Shown here: positions 21,960 to 33,159 of the stretch, one piece after another
Layout: every line of letters starts with the position of its first letter
Position numbering within the stretch: the first letter of the stretch is position 1
Assembly: GCA_038380435.1 (NCBI GenBank)
Contig: JAWZYU010000030.1
Location: forward strand, 64,615,817-64,679,816
Length of the DNA: 64,000 nt
Direction of reading: 5' to 3'
Source: Ryuthela nishihirai
Lineage: Eukaryota > Arthropoda > Arachnida > Araneae > Heptathelidae
Translations under genes and position numbers: made by a program
Notes under the pieces: generated by a model
Told to the model about the DNA's origin: nothing
Database searches by the model: none
The model's input: only the letters and a program-made list of their open reading frames with translations

Positions 21960-22560
21960 GGAAGAATGATTGATGTTTACAAGTCATATATCAAATTAAA
22001 GGTTTTAAAGGTAGGTGTTTGTAGTGAAAAAAAAAATTAAATAAATTAAAGAATTAAAAAAACCTATCTTCCTATATGCACTCTAAAAAGTAGAATATAT
22101 ACCTAATATTGATGGTACAATCAGTCACTGAATTCATATTTACCTCAAAGGTAGATAGTGTGCTGATTTACCTATTCAATAAGATTGCAGGTACCCTATA
22201 TTTCTTTGAAGTGAATACAAATTTAGTGACTGATTGCACCATCAATATATTTATTTTCTGCTTTTAAAGTGCATGTAGGAAGATAGGCTATCCTGTGGCC
22301 AAGTAGTTAACATGCTTGGCTACTGATGTAAGGGACCTGGGTTCAACCTTAGGGTAAGGTATGGATGTTCGTGTTGTTTTTCTGCTGAGGTACTGCCATC
22401 CTCACAGACATTCTACTATGGCATATAAACTGACGGGTCCCTGTCAGACCTCTGTTTAAGCAGCTGCTTGAGGAGGTATTTATTTATTTATTTATTTATT
22501 ATTTATAGGAAGATAGGTATTTTTTACATTTTTTAATTTAATAGATTAATTTCTTTTAGA
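21960..22560. repeat. palindromic unit following the tandem array, locus 1
   Basis: The left arm (about 21963-22095, with aaaggtaggtgtttgtagtg and ctatcttcctatatgcactc) is inverted relative to the right arm (about 22255-22287 and 22506-22560, with gtgcatgtaggaagatagg). An inner inverted pair surrounds the centre: 22113-22158 (gatggtacaatcagtcactg) against about 22207-22250 (cagtgactgattgcaccatc type). The right arm is split by SINE2. The same unit is at 30031-32701. Confidence 0.8.
22288..22505 (+). mobile_element. SINE2 copy (tRNA-derived), sense, with target-site duplication
   Basis: The head reads ctgtggccaagtagttaaca (box A) and gacctgggttcaacctta (box B). The body ends in a (ATTT)n tail. 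It is flanked by the identical 12-mer taggaagatagg at 22276-22287 and 22506-22517. This is the best-delimited SINE2 copy here and gives a length of about 218 bp including the tail. The box A/B sequences are most like a Ser or Leu tRNA. Confidence 0.92.
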
Positions 22561-25130
22561 ATTAAGCTACATATTTAGCAATTATTTATGACAAGGAAGT
22601 TTTACAGTTTGTTACTGTTGAAATCAGATTTTTTAAAACTCAATTTAAAGTTCTTTCTTGATTTTACTATTTTTTTGGTTTTTACAAAAAATGGTAATCT
22701 TTTATCCTTACCTAAGGTTAAATGAGGTCTCTGAAATGAAGCAGATTTTCATGGCATGGAAATTAGTAGCAATATATCAGTTGTGTGTAGGGCTTAATAT
22801 TCAAAGTGTTTCAGGAAGATTATTTTCAGGGACATTATGCTAAGAGAGTACACAAACTTAAACACACAAGTAAAAATATGTAATGTGCATTTTGTGCTAG
22901 TACCCATAAAAGCAGAGAATGTAAAGTGACCTTGAGAATCCCTAAATCTTGCTAGGATCTGGATTTTGGAAGACTACTATAAAAAAATGAAAAACTATTG
23001 GTCCTATTTTGGCAAAGACTTTTGCAAATTTTTCATCCAGAATGCTGTTTTTTTTGCTGAGATCTTGCTATTCTCACCCATCTTTTCTGCATCACACAGG
23101 CATCACTGCCTGGGCCCTGTGGCAAACAGCTGCTTGAGGGTTATTTTTTTTCTTGCCAACTGCTTTAATAATATGAGCACTATATATATAAACATAAATG
23201 AAGTAATATACTATCTTCTATTGGGTGAAATGAAGATTTATTATTTATATTATATATTTTTTACTTTAATTCTTATTAAACAGCATTATGCTTAATATTT
23301 TAATACAAAAAAATATTAAATTTAAAGAAATTCTGGTTTTAACAATGGGCTGAGTGAACTAGCAAAAATTTAGCCATGGGCTCATGTGAGCTAGTTCAAT
23401 TGAGTCTACTGCAGCACATCCTGTTTATATGTCATTGAAAATGACACTATAGGTAGTTTACAGATATATTTTACCAAGTAAAAACATTCTTAAAACTCAT
23501 TCAGAAATTTGTTAAACAAATTCATTTCTCTTTAATTAAAAACTTTATTATGGTGTCAAAGACTATTAAACTACTCTGCATGGAATCCATGGGTTCATGG
23601 AAACTTGCATCATTCAAGAATTTCAAACTCAAGAAATCATGTTTGTCTTAAGATAAAAATTTCCTTTAATGTTGCTGTTTATTCAATGGTTTAGAACAAT
23701 TTTTGAAAAAAATAATAATTAAGGGGAGATGTTTTGGGGTATTCGAGGTCAAATGTTTTGGATAATGACCTTGAAATTTTAATTTACTATTAAATAAGTG
23801 TGTAATACCTCATTTTAAATTTAATTTCATAACCTTTCAAAGAAGATCAATTTAAATATTGTAGCATAATTAACATTTAGAGAAAATGCATTAGTTCAAA
23901 TCGAAGATTTTTGGTACTTTTGAATCCTAATAGCTTAAAAACTATTGGAGAATAAAAAAAAGTTTTCTTTGTTTACTTATGTGTATTACCAGTGTACTAA
24001 ATTTCATCGAAGTCTGAAAGTTTGAGGGTGGAAGCTGTGTTGATGTGAGATGGAATCACACAATATCTTTACAAATGAAAATTCACTTAAGTAATTAAAT
24101 AACATACAAAGATAACTTAAACAACATTAAAGTTTCTTCTTTCAATTTAAAGAGTAGTTATGTACAGTTAAATGAATTAACCCTTACAGTGTCAGTTTTT
24201 CTCTCTCTCGAAATATGTAAATCAACAAAAAAAAAAAGGAAAAAAAATGGTTGGTAAGCATAAAAAACATGCTGCAAGTTCATTTGCAATGATTTTTGAA
24301 AACTGATTAATCAACTTCCAACACTCAAAGGGTTAATAAATATAGATTACTAATTTTAATGTTAAAAATAACACATTTATCAATTACTGCAATTCTAGAC
24401 TAACTATAGAATTCAAAATTTTATTCTCATTCAAAAATTATGAACAATATTCTCCAGAGAGGCAGAAAATTGTATTATAATAAATTTATTTCACAAGAAT
24501 TTTAATGACCAATGTTAAGATGCTATAATGTTTAGTGTAAAATAAAAAAAAATTTCAGAAATATATGAACTAGTAATTTTCAAAATATCTATTAAATTGT
24601 AAGAGCTATTAAAATTCATAATCATAAAACATCTAAAGAAACTTGCATCTCTGCAAATGCACTAAAAAAAGAATAAAAATACTCCATTGTACTCAACTTA
24701 GTTAACATACATATATGCTTTTTTTTTCAACATTATGTCATTAAACTCCTAACATAAACATACATACTTAAAAGTGTTTGAGCTAGTTATCATTCTAGAC
24801 CAGCAATTAGCTTTCTTTGCAATCTATAATTGAAGCAATTCATTTGGTCAATATTCCATATTAGCATAAAATTTAATAAAATGTTCAGTTAAACGTTACT
24901 TCAAAATACATTTAAACTTTCTTTTATTACAGCTTACACTGATTTATTTAACAGTAAGGTCAAATTTTTAAATGCTATGCATCAAAATGAAAAAGCCTGC
25001 AAAATTGCTATACTAAAACTAGTGTACTATATATTTTTCATTAAATATTATTCAGTAGGATCAAATCACCTGTGGTCTATAAAAAACTAGTTTGCAGTTC
25101 AGATGCAGACCACAGTCTACCAATTGGTGG
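22561..25130. other. intron without recognised features
   Basis: AT-rich. The 109-codon and 61-codon frames in 22658-23295 show no family motif and are low-complexity. Nothing was recognised to 25130. Confidence 0.4.
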
Positions 25131-25137
25131 CCCCTAT

Positions 25138-25250
25138 CCTATTGTTTCTCAACCCATGGTCCCCCAACCACGGATTGTGCACATAGGACACTGTATAAAT
25201 TACAGAAAGTTATAAAAAGTGTCCATGGCTTAGAAAAGATGGAGAAGCAC
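25138..25250. mobile_element. possible hAT-type MITE fragment
   Basis: gtttctcaacccatggtccc at about 25144 faces agatggagaagcac at about 25238-25250. These resemble the inverted CAGTGxTTCTCAACC-type ends of hAT non-autonomous elements. The ends are imperfect and no 8-bp target duplication was seen. Confidence 0.35.
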
Positions 25251-25512
25251 TCTTCTAGAATATTGGTTACTTTTTAAACTTTTCACTCCATTCTTTATAT
25301 TTATCTTTTATATTTTTACTTATTAAGATACTAATTTCAAAATATTTTTACTCATTTGTTAAATCTTCCAACCTTAATGCCTTTTACTTTCAACAAAAAG
25401 ATTATACTTTGTTATTTGTGTCAGATTGGTTTAATCTGTTAAAATTGGATGATAAAAGATATGCAAATAAAATTCAAGCAATATGGTTCAACAATATTAT
25501 TTTAACACTTAC

Positions 25513-25679
25513 TAGGAAGTAACTGCAAAAATTTCAAATGAGATGTTTCTACTTCTTCTTCCATAGGAACTGTAAATGGTCCTAGTCGCTCTCCATGATT
25601 TGTAGGTACCATTTTCACATGAATGTCTCTGTTTCCAGATGCCCTGACACCATCCACAAGAGATGCAAGAAGAGCATCC
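25513..25679 (-). CDS. DNAJC13: RME-8/DNAJC13 coding exon ([11 protein letters not shown]...FLQLLP)
   Basis: Exon of 167 nt. One base completes the split Arg codon, then 55 codons, then one base of a Ser codon. Residues include [40 protein letters not shown] and [15 protein letters not shown], matching human residues of about 312-365. The acceptor AG is at 25680-25681 after a T-rich tract and the donor GT at 25511-25512. The intron upstream (to 40366) is 14.7 kb, the longest in the window, and starts with a GC rather than GT donor. A truncated duplicate of this exon lies at 26209-26283. Confidence 0.97.
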
Positions 25680-26208
25680 CTAAAAAAAATTTGGTTGATA
25701 TGATTCCCAGCTTCACAGAAACAAGTTTACTACTCACAATCACATAATTCTATAGATAGCAAAATTCCTTTCAACAGAAGTCTCAACAAAAGCAAGAAAT
25801 AAAACAGATTTTTTTAAAATATTTATAAAACTAAATTAAAATATATAATTAATAGTAGTAATTAAAAATGGAAGTTTTTACCTTCAAACTACAGTTTGTA
25901 GGTAAAAAGTTTTTTTTTTTAATGGTAGTTAGGCATACATTGGAAGGAGAGCTGTATACCAATCCTCTGTGATAATGAACAGAATTGGTCAGGCAGAGCA
26001 CCAAAAGTCCAACTTTGCTTTCTAACATTGCAGATTGTTTTTAGTACCTTTTAAAGGAAATTACTCTTCTGGAGGGGAAAGGAATTGATGGCAGATCAGT
26101 CTAGTCTATTGATCAGGTCATCTATGCCCATTTAATTTTTTTCTACGATGCTGAGGAGTGGTCCACTTTACAGAGACATGATACTGACCATTTAAACATG
26201 CCAGACTA

Positions 26209-26283
26209 TTTTCCCGTGAATGTGTCTGTTTCCAGATGCCCTGACACCATCCACAAGAGATGCAAGGAGAGCATTCCTAAAAA
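26209..26283 (-). pseudogene. partial duplicate of the RME-8 exon at 25513-25679
   Basis: The minus strand carries a T-rich tract, AG, then GAATGCTCTCCTTGCATCTC, TTGTGGATGGTGTCAGGGCA and TCTGGAAACAGACACATTCA. This is nearly identical to the first 65 or so bases of the exon 0.5 kb downstream, with only a few differences. Homology stops soon after (GAAAAT) and no donor site follows, so it cannot be a complete alternative exon. The acceptor site is kept, so a cryptic splice event is conceivable. Divergence is low, suggesting a recent local duplication. Confidence 0.9.
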
Positions 26284-26639
26284 AATTAGCTTTTAAGCAT
26301 TAGATGGATTCTGAAAATGCTGCACTGGTGGGCATCTACTGAGGAGAAACTATCAGTGTGTTTCACATTTGTTTGTGGGTTACCAGCACAATGGATAGAT
26401 GCACTTATATCAGTTAATGGATAATTCTGATCACAGACCATTATAGGTACCCAACACTGTTTTCTATCAAAATCAAATTTAGTATAACTATTTTTCATCA
26501 TAGATACCTGCACCATTGTATCACAAATACCTGGGCTATTGCTTCTAGAGGAACGGATAATACTATATTGGAACAATGTGTTTTTATCAGGTCAGTTTTA
26601 TTTTGATTCTGGTTTTTCACTAAGTCTAAAGGTAGTGTC

Positions 26640-26805
26640 AGAAATTCCTACCCCCATTAGTAGCTTAAATTGTAAGACAATAGATCTTTGTCCCATGTCT
26701 ATGATTAGGAGGTTGCTTGATACCGTTGGGGTTGAGAACATCTATAGACATTTTTTGCTTGATACCTTTCCGGGGTTGAGAACATCTATAGACATTTTTT
26801 GTACA
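26640..26805 (+). mobile_element. RTE-like LINE 5' coding fragment with short tandem duplication
   Basis: Plus-strand DLCPMSMIRRLLDTVGVEN (about 26683-26740) matches GLCPMPAIRGLFDIVGIPS, at the start of the LINE endonuclease ORF on the minus strand at 50241-50170. A unit of about 43 bp containing gttgagaacatctatagaca is then repeated twice at 26714-26800. The rest of the LINE is absent. Confidence 0.6.
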
Positions 26806-27985
26806 TGTAACACTTCAATTCATAAAAAAAAAATTGCAATTTGAAAATTTTCTTACATATATCTATCTTTTAAACATACATAATTCAAACTTGAAAATAA
26901 TATTTTCTTTTTTCATTTGATTCATATATTATTAAACTACAATAAAAATAACTCAATAAAGCCATCTGATTGCAATACCATATATCACATCTAAAATATG
27001 GCAAATTTATTTGTTAATGTTACTCTACATTGAAGCAATCACCTGATTAAATAGTTTGATTTGAACTATTATCAACATAATTTTCTTTAAATTTTCGAAA
27101 ATCTAAAAGTTAAACTGCTATTTTAAAAATCAGAACATTTTGGAAGTAATTATGAAATATGTACGTATTTTTTAGGTACACCACTGTAAAAAGTGTTATT
27201 AGTATTAATATGTTACTACAATGTTCATATTTTACTTGAATAAAATTCAGAATTTTATTTGGTATATAACATGACCTATTTCTGCTGATTAGATATTTTA
27301 TTATAACTATCAACAGAAAAAAAATATTCTAAAAACCTAATTTTATCTAATTTTAGAAAAATATTCTAAAGTTGGCTTATTTACTGAACTCTGCAACAAG
27401 CCTGGACTTTTCTCAAAGTATGATATGGCAAGAAGATTTTTTTTTTTTGTTATTCAGAAATAGCTTTTCTATTCATGTGCATTATAATCATTTGTCTATC
27501 AGTGTTTTTAAATAAATTTTATTTGTGTTGCAAGATGTATTTTTTTATTACATTACTGTTAAAAAGTCCTATTATAATAAAATTAGTTGTCTTTTTTGTT
27601 AAATATTATATTTTCAAAAAATCCAGAATTAAATGCAGATTAATTTGGCATATAACATGCCATATTCCTTTCATTAGTTATTTGGCAAAAAAGTTCTAAA
27701 ATTAATTTTTTTTTTTTGCCTGATCAGAGTGAAAAAAATAGCTGAACCTGGGAAGGCTTAATAAACCTAGCTTCTTTCAGAAAACACATTAAGCATTTTC
27801 TTTTCACAACTACCTCAGATGTGGAGGCTTTATGTAAACTATTCTCTTAATGTTTCACAAAGGAATTCTAGCACTATAACCTAAACATTCTGGGCTTTGC
27901 AAGAAACTAAATATGAAAAGATCAGATACTTAAAAATAATCTAAAATTTCCCTTTTTACCTATCTCATATTGCTTTTGGCTTTGA
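26806..27985. other. intron without recognised features
   Basis: Very AT-rich. The open frames here are low-complexity and carry no motif. Confidence 0.4.
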
Positions 27986-28226
27986 CATTTGCCAGTTTGT
28001 CAGTTGGTCAGTCAGTTTGTGGATTTGACAAAATGTTGTTCCACCATATCATTTGAATGAAATGGATAAACTTAATGATTTATATCCCAAATGAAAGATT
28101 GTGATGTGGGGAGTATCATAGGTCATAAAAAAAAAAATGCCCCCCCCCCCCCCACACACACACACACACACACACATGCTTTCTTCACCCCTAAAAAAGG
28201 GAAATGTGAAAACTATTCTTAAGCTA

Positions 28227-28786
28227 CACTGGTTTCCATAAATTAAGGAAAATCCCTATGTTAAGTCAATGGGAAGCTAATGTCAAAGCTCTATAACTTC
28301 TAAAATAAGTTTTTGTGTTTTGAAAAATGCGATTGCAGATAAAGATCTCAATCAAATAAATCAATATCTCGATTTTCAACAATATTCGTTCAGTATTTAA
28401 TGAGTTATGGAAGTTTTAATATTTAGCAATAACAATGCCAGCCACAAAAATTGACTTCAGAATTAAAACTTAGTAATAAGTATTGTATCAAAGTGTTGAA
28501 TAAAATAAATATGCATTTTAGAACTTTGTGTAAAGAATTCTTTCACTATTCTTCAGTTTTGTATAAGTTTCTTAACACCAGCATTGCTGTTGTTAAATAT
28601 TTAACTTCCATAACTCATTAAATACTGAATGAATATTGTTGAAAATCGAGATATTGATTTATTTGATTGAGATCTTTATCTGCAATCACATTTTTCAAAA
28701 AAAAAACTGTTTTAGAAGTTTAGGATTTTGGCATTAGCTTTCCATTGACTTAACATAGGGATTTTCTTACTTTATGGAAACCAGTG
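28227..28786. mobile_element. 560-bp foldback element with arms of about 215 bp and TA target
   Basis: The left arm runs 28227 to about 28440 (cactggtttccataaattaa, then tccctatgttaagtcaatgg, then gagttatggaagttttaata). The right arm, about 28570-28786, is its reverse complement, ending tactttatggaaaccagtg. The loop is about 130 bp. TA dinucleotides flank it (28225-28226 and 28787-28788). It has no coding capacity. The TA target suggests mobilisation by a Tc1/mariner-type transposase. It splits a unit of the tandem array. Confidence 0.92.
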
Positions 28787-29146
28787 TATACCTCCAGAAC
28801 ACGAAGGCCAAAGGAAATAAGCTATACATCAAATGAAAACTTCTGATGTGAGGAATGTCTTAGGCTATGAAAAATTGACACCCCATGTTTCTTCCCCCCT
28901 TAAAAAGGGGTAAAATATGAAAATGATTGTTCCCTTCTATCTCCTGAACACAAGTATGGAAAGTATATGCTATGTGTCAAATGAAAGCTTGTGATGCAGA
29001 GAGTGCATAGGCTATAAAAAAATCGACCTCTTGTACTTTCTTCCCCCCCCCCCCCTAAAAAAGGAGAAACATGAAACTATTGTTCTGCTATATCTCCAGA
29101 ACATGACTGCTGAAAGTAACACACTATATGTCAAATGAAAGCTTCT

Positions 29147-29562
29147 TCCTTGGGTTGGGTTGTTTTACCTCTGAGCAGCACTTTTTTTGCACACCATGGG
29201 CTAAATGGCCAGGTCAAAAGGACCCCATAGGCTCAGAGAAGGTTGGGAGAGGGGACCCACTGGAACAGCTGTTGGGAGACAGATGGTAGCCTCCTGTTAA
29301 GGCCATTCAGCATGTTCTTTAACATGCACAGGGTATGGCTCTCCAGCACATGGGGCCACAGCTTAACGTCACAATTGACGGACAGCAGCCTTTCCAAGCC
29401 CATCGGTGTCCCCAACTGACCGTGAGCAGGGCGGGGAGTTTTGCAGGGGTAAATCTCAACACTGACTCAGCTGGGACTCGAGCAGTTATGCAGATTATGA
29501 GCCTGGTGGGACTGCAGATTATGAGCCTGGTGCATTACCAACTGAGCCACCCCCGCTCCCCA
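29147..29562 (-). mobile_element. SINE1 copy, antisense, with target-site duplication
   Basis: Full-length copy. The tail complement (ttgggttgggttgttttacc) is at the left and the tRNA-like head (antisense gattatgagcctggtgcatt, accaactgagccaccccc) at the right, with a short local duplication of tgcagattatgagcctggtg. It is flanked by aaagcttct at 29138-29146 and 29563-29571. It is inserted in a unit of the 144-bp array. Confidence 0.92.
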
Positions 29563-30030
29563 AAAGCTTCTGACGCAGGGAATGTCCTAGGCTATGAAAA
29601 ATTGAGCGCCCATGCTTTCTTCCCCCCCTAAAAAGAGCAGAAATATTAAAATGATTTTGATATCTCCTGATTATAAGTGCATAAAGTAACGAGCTATGTG
29701 TCAAATGAAAGCTTGTGACACATGGATTGTCTTAGGGCTATAAAAAATTGACCCTCCATGCTTTCTTCCCACCTAAAAATGAGAAACGTGGAAGTTGTTC
29801 TACGTTCCAAATGCGAGGGACTACAATTATGAGTTAGGTGTTAAATGAAAACTTGTATAATGCTGGTTGTATACTATTTTGAATAATGTCTCACTTTAAT
29901 TTTAATTGATAAAATGGGGGGGGGGGGGATTTTCATGGGGTTCCACTTTAATGAGTTGTTTCTCAAATTAAAGCTTGTGACATCTCCAATGTCGTGAGCT
30001 ATCTAAACATGACTCAAAGGGTTGGGGGAG

Positions 30031-30148
30031 GTAAATGTGCTCCATGATTATGAGTTGTATATCAGATATTTTGAAGGTAGGTGTTTTTAGTGACAACAAA
30101 AAAAATATATCAATTAAAAAAATTAAAAAATATATATCTTCCTATCAG
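30031..30148. repeat. left arm of palindromic unit, locus 2
   Basis: gtaaatgtgctccatgatta, tatcagatattttgaaggta and ggtgtttttagtgac pair in inverse orientation with 32585-32701 (gtcactaaaagcaccaatct, tcaaaatatctgacatacaa, aagcacattta). The interior has been filled by the LINE at 30149-31975 and SINE1 at 32021-32413. Confidence 0.88.
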
Positions 30149-31975
30149 TTAGTTACTGATAAGAATCTTTGGCTTGATGGCTTGGCTGACAAAGCTGAGG
30201 AAGCAGTTAGGCAGCACAACAGCAGAGAACTGTACCAGATTGTTAATGTTTTGTGTGGTAGAAAACGGACAGGCATACAAGGATTGAAGGATAAACAAGG
30301 TAAGGTTATAGAAGGGGAGGATTCTGTCATGGCTAGGTGGGCTGAGCATTTCAGTGATGTTCTAAACAATGTGGTTAGTTCTACTCCCATTGTCTGTAAT
30401 GATGATGAATGTATTGGGGGCTTTAATGTTGGCTCTATAACACAATATGAAGTTATTTTGGCTATTTCTAAACTTAAATTCATAAATCCACAGGGGTAGA
30501 TGAAATTACTACAGAAATGCTCAGAGCTGGGAATGTTTCCGTTACTACTTAGATGACTGAAATTCTGAATATCTTTTATGATAAAGGCATGGTTCCTAAG
30601 GATTTTACCAGAGCTATTGTTATCCGTATTTTCAAAAAAGGTGATCGCAGTTCTTGTGATAACTATATGGGCATCAGCCTACTCTCTGTTCCAGGGAAAG
30701 TTCTTTCCATGATTGTGCTTAATAGAATTAAGAATCTGGTTGACAGTAAATTGCATGATGAGCAATGTGGATTCAGAAGTGGTAGGGGATGTGTGGATCA
30801 GATATTTTCACTTAGGCAGATTCTTGAGAAATGTTTAGTGTTTCAGAAACCTTTTGGTTGTGATTCTTTGTTGATTTCAAAAAGGCTTTTGACTCTGTTG
30901 ATCGTCATAATTTGTGGTTGATTGTGAGATCATGTGGTATACCAGACAAGTTAGTTAACATAATGAAAGCTCTCTATAATAACAATGAGTCGTGTGTGAG
31001 AGTTGGTAAGGCTTGTAGCAATTGGTTTAGTATTACTTCTGGTGTTCGACAAGGGTGCATTTTGTCTCCTTTTCTCTTTAGTTTGGTTACTGATTGTGTT
31101 ATATGAAATTCACTTCAAAAGAAAGATTTTGGCCTTAAATTGGTTGGAGATGCGAAAATTTCTGATTTAGATTATGCTGATGATTTAGCCCTTTTGGCAA
31201 ATGATGTTGATGAGATGAACTCTTTCATTCGAGCTGTTGATGAGACTGGTAGTAGAGTAGGTTTGGTTATAAACAGAGAGAAAACTAAAGTGATGAAAAT
31301 TGGTCAGGCAGGTTGTGATTCAGTTCATCTGAATGGTTGCAGTCTTGAGCAGGTGTCAGTTTAATTATCTTGGGAGCTATGTAACAGCTACTGGTGATGT
31401 GTGGTATGAGATTAACAGACGAATAGGAATTGCTGCCGGGACTTTTAAGAATCTATGGAGAGTGTGGAGAAATAGGCGTATACACCTAAAGACTAAAATT
31501 AGACTGTATAATAGTTTGGTTCATTCTAGGGTTAGTTATGGTAGTTAAACTTGGACACTGTGTAAACAAGGTAACAGGAAACTAGATGCTTTTGATTCTA
31601 GATGCTTATGCAGTATCTTGGGCATTAGGTGGTTCAACTTTGTAACTAACGATGAGGTTAGTCAAAGGAGTCTGCAACCTCCTTTAAGCAGCATATTGTG
31701 CAGAGAGAGACTCCGCTGGTTTGTCCATGTTGCCCGTATGGATAATTATAGATTGGCAAATAGGGTTATGAACAGTGTGCCTAGAGGCCTCAGAAAGAGG
31801 GGGAGACCTAGGGTGCGATGGGCAGAAAATGTCAAACAGGACCTTGTTAGAATTGGTGTGCAGTGGCTGGATGCAGCAGATGTAGCTCAGGACAGATATG
31901 CTTGGAGAATTAAACTGCACTGTCTGGTTGGACCTCCGTAGCCCATGGCTGCTTGAGGATGATGATGGTGATGGT
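30149..31975 (+). mobile_element. RTE-like LINE, 5'-truncated, reverse transcriptase half
   Basis: Broken by a few stops and frameshifts but readable end to end. 30150-30499 is the linker before the reverse transcriptase (GLADKAEEAVRQHNSRELYQ, WAEHFSDVLNNVV). 30553-30921 is the reverse transcriptase start (AIVIRIFKKGDRSSCDNYMG, LHDEQCGFRSGRGCVDQIFS). 30912-31106 has GVRQGCILSPFLFSL. 31140-31364 has DLDYADDLALLAN (catalytic DD motif). 31360-31941 is the C-terminal region (FNYLGSYVTATGDV, LDAFDSRCLCSILGIRWFNF, RLRWFVHVARMDNYRLANRV). The tail is a GATGATG-type simple repeat. The endonuclease half is missing in this copy; it is seen at 49484-50241. Confidence 0.93.
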
Positions 31976-32020
31976 AGGGCCCTAAATAGAAGAAAATAAA
32001 TCTAAAGCCTACTGATGGTG

Positions 32021-32413
32021 TTGGGTTGGGTTGTTTTACCTCTGAGCGGCACTTTTTTTGCACACAATGGGCTAAATGGCCAGGTCACAAGGACCCTGAA
32101 GGCTTAGAGAAGGTTGGGGGAGGGGACCCACTGGAATAGCTGTTGGGAGACAGATGGTAGCCTCCCATCAAGGCCATCTAGCGTGTTCTTTAACATGCAC
32201 AGGGTATGGCTCTCCCGCACATGGGGCCACGGCTTAACATCCCATACGATGGACAGCAGTCTTTCCAAGCCCATCGGTGTCCCCTACTGACCGTGAGAAG
32301 GGTGGGGAATTTTGCAGAGATAAATCTTAACGCTGACCCTGCTGGGACTCGAACCTGGGAACTGCAGATTACAAGCCTGGCATGTTACCAACTGAGCCAC
32401 CCCCACCTCTTAC
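32021..32413 (-). mobile_element. SINE1 copy, antisense, with target-site duplication
   Basis: Full-length antisense SINE1 between direct repeats actgatggtg at 32011-32020 and 32414-32423. The head complement (gggactcgaacctgggaact, gttaccaactgagccacccc) is at the right. It inserted in the inner palindrome of the compound repeat, to the right of the LINE. Confidence 0.93.
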
Positions 32414-32701
32414 ACTGATGGTGCAATCAGACACTGAGCTCATATTTGCTTCGAAGGAAGGTATGGTGGTGATTTACCTACTCAACAAGATTGCCAGTGC
32501 CCTATCTTCCTATGAAGTGAATATGAACTCAATGACTGATTGTACCATCGATATACTTTAAATTTATTTTCTACTTTTTAGGGCTCTATAGGAAGATAAG
32601 CAATTTTTAATTTTTTTAATTTATATATATTTTTTGTCACTAAAAGCACCAATCTTCAAAATATCTGACATACAACTCATAAACATTAAGCACATTTATA
32701 T
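32414..32701. repeat. inner palindrome and right arm of the compound repeat, locus 2
   Basis: 32418-32450 (gatggtgcaatcagacactg) faces 32525-32553 (gactgattgtaccatcgat), as in locus 1. 32585-32701 is the inverted partner of 30031-30148. Confidence 0.85.
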
Positions 32702-32763
32702 TTTTTAGGGCATGATGATAAAAAAACATCCAGGTGTGTAGCATGCTTCTAAGCATGAATTTT

Positions 32764-33045
32764 GGATTGGGTTGGGTTGTTTTACCTCTGAGCGGCACTT
32801 TTTTGCACACCATGGGCTAAATGGTCAGGTCACATGGACCCCAAAGGCTCAGAGAAGGTTGGGGGAGGGGACGTACTGGAACAGCTGTTGGGAGACAGAT
32901 GGTAGCCTCCCGTCAAGGCCATCTAGCATGTTCTTTAACGTGCACAGGGTATGGCTCTCCCGCACACGGGGCCACGGCTTAATGTCCCATCCGACGGACG
33001 GCGGCCTTTCCAAGCCCATCGGTGTCCCCTACTGACCGTGGGCAG
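32764..33045 (-). mobile_element. SINE1 copy, antisense, head missing
   Basis: Matches SINE1 from the tail complement (ttgggttgttttacctctga) to ccctactgaccgtgggcagg, then stops at about 33045 without the tRNA-like head, so it is a 5'-truncated copy. Confidence 0.88.
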
Positions 33046-33159
33046 GGAGTTGAGGAATTTTGAAATATTGAAAGTATTAACAAAAGATTGTATACAGCTA
33101 AATTTAAAACAGGGATTAAAGTCTTGAATGTTAAAAAATTAATAAATGAATAAATCATC

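Larger units (their letters stand above)
28000..30015 (+). repeat. tandem array, unit about 144 bp, locus 2, with two nested insertions
   Basis: Units like those at 21056-21900 recur with tcaaatgaaagcttgtga-type starts at about 28089, 28829, 28976, 29131/29563, 29700, 29842 and 29962. Spacing is about 120-150 bp once the foldback element (28227-28786) and SINE1 (29147-29562) are subtracted. Runs of C at 28139-28152 and 29042-29055 and of G near 29916-29929 fall at the same place within the unit. The array leads directly into the palindromic unit at 30031. Confidence 0.87.
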
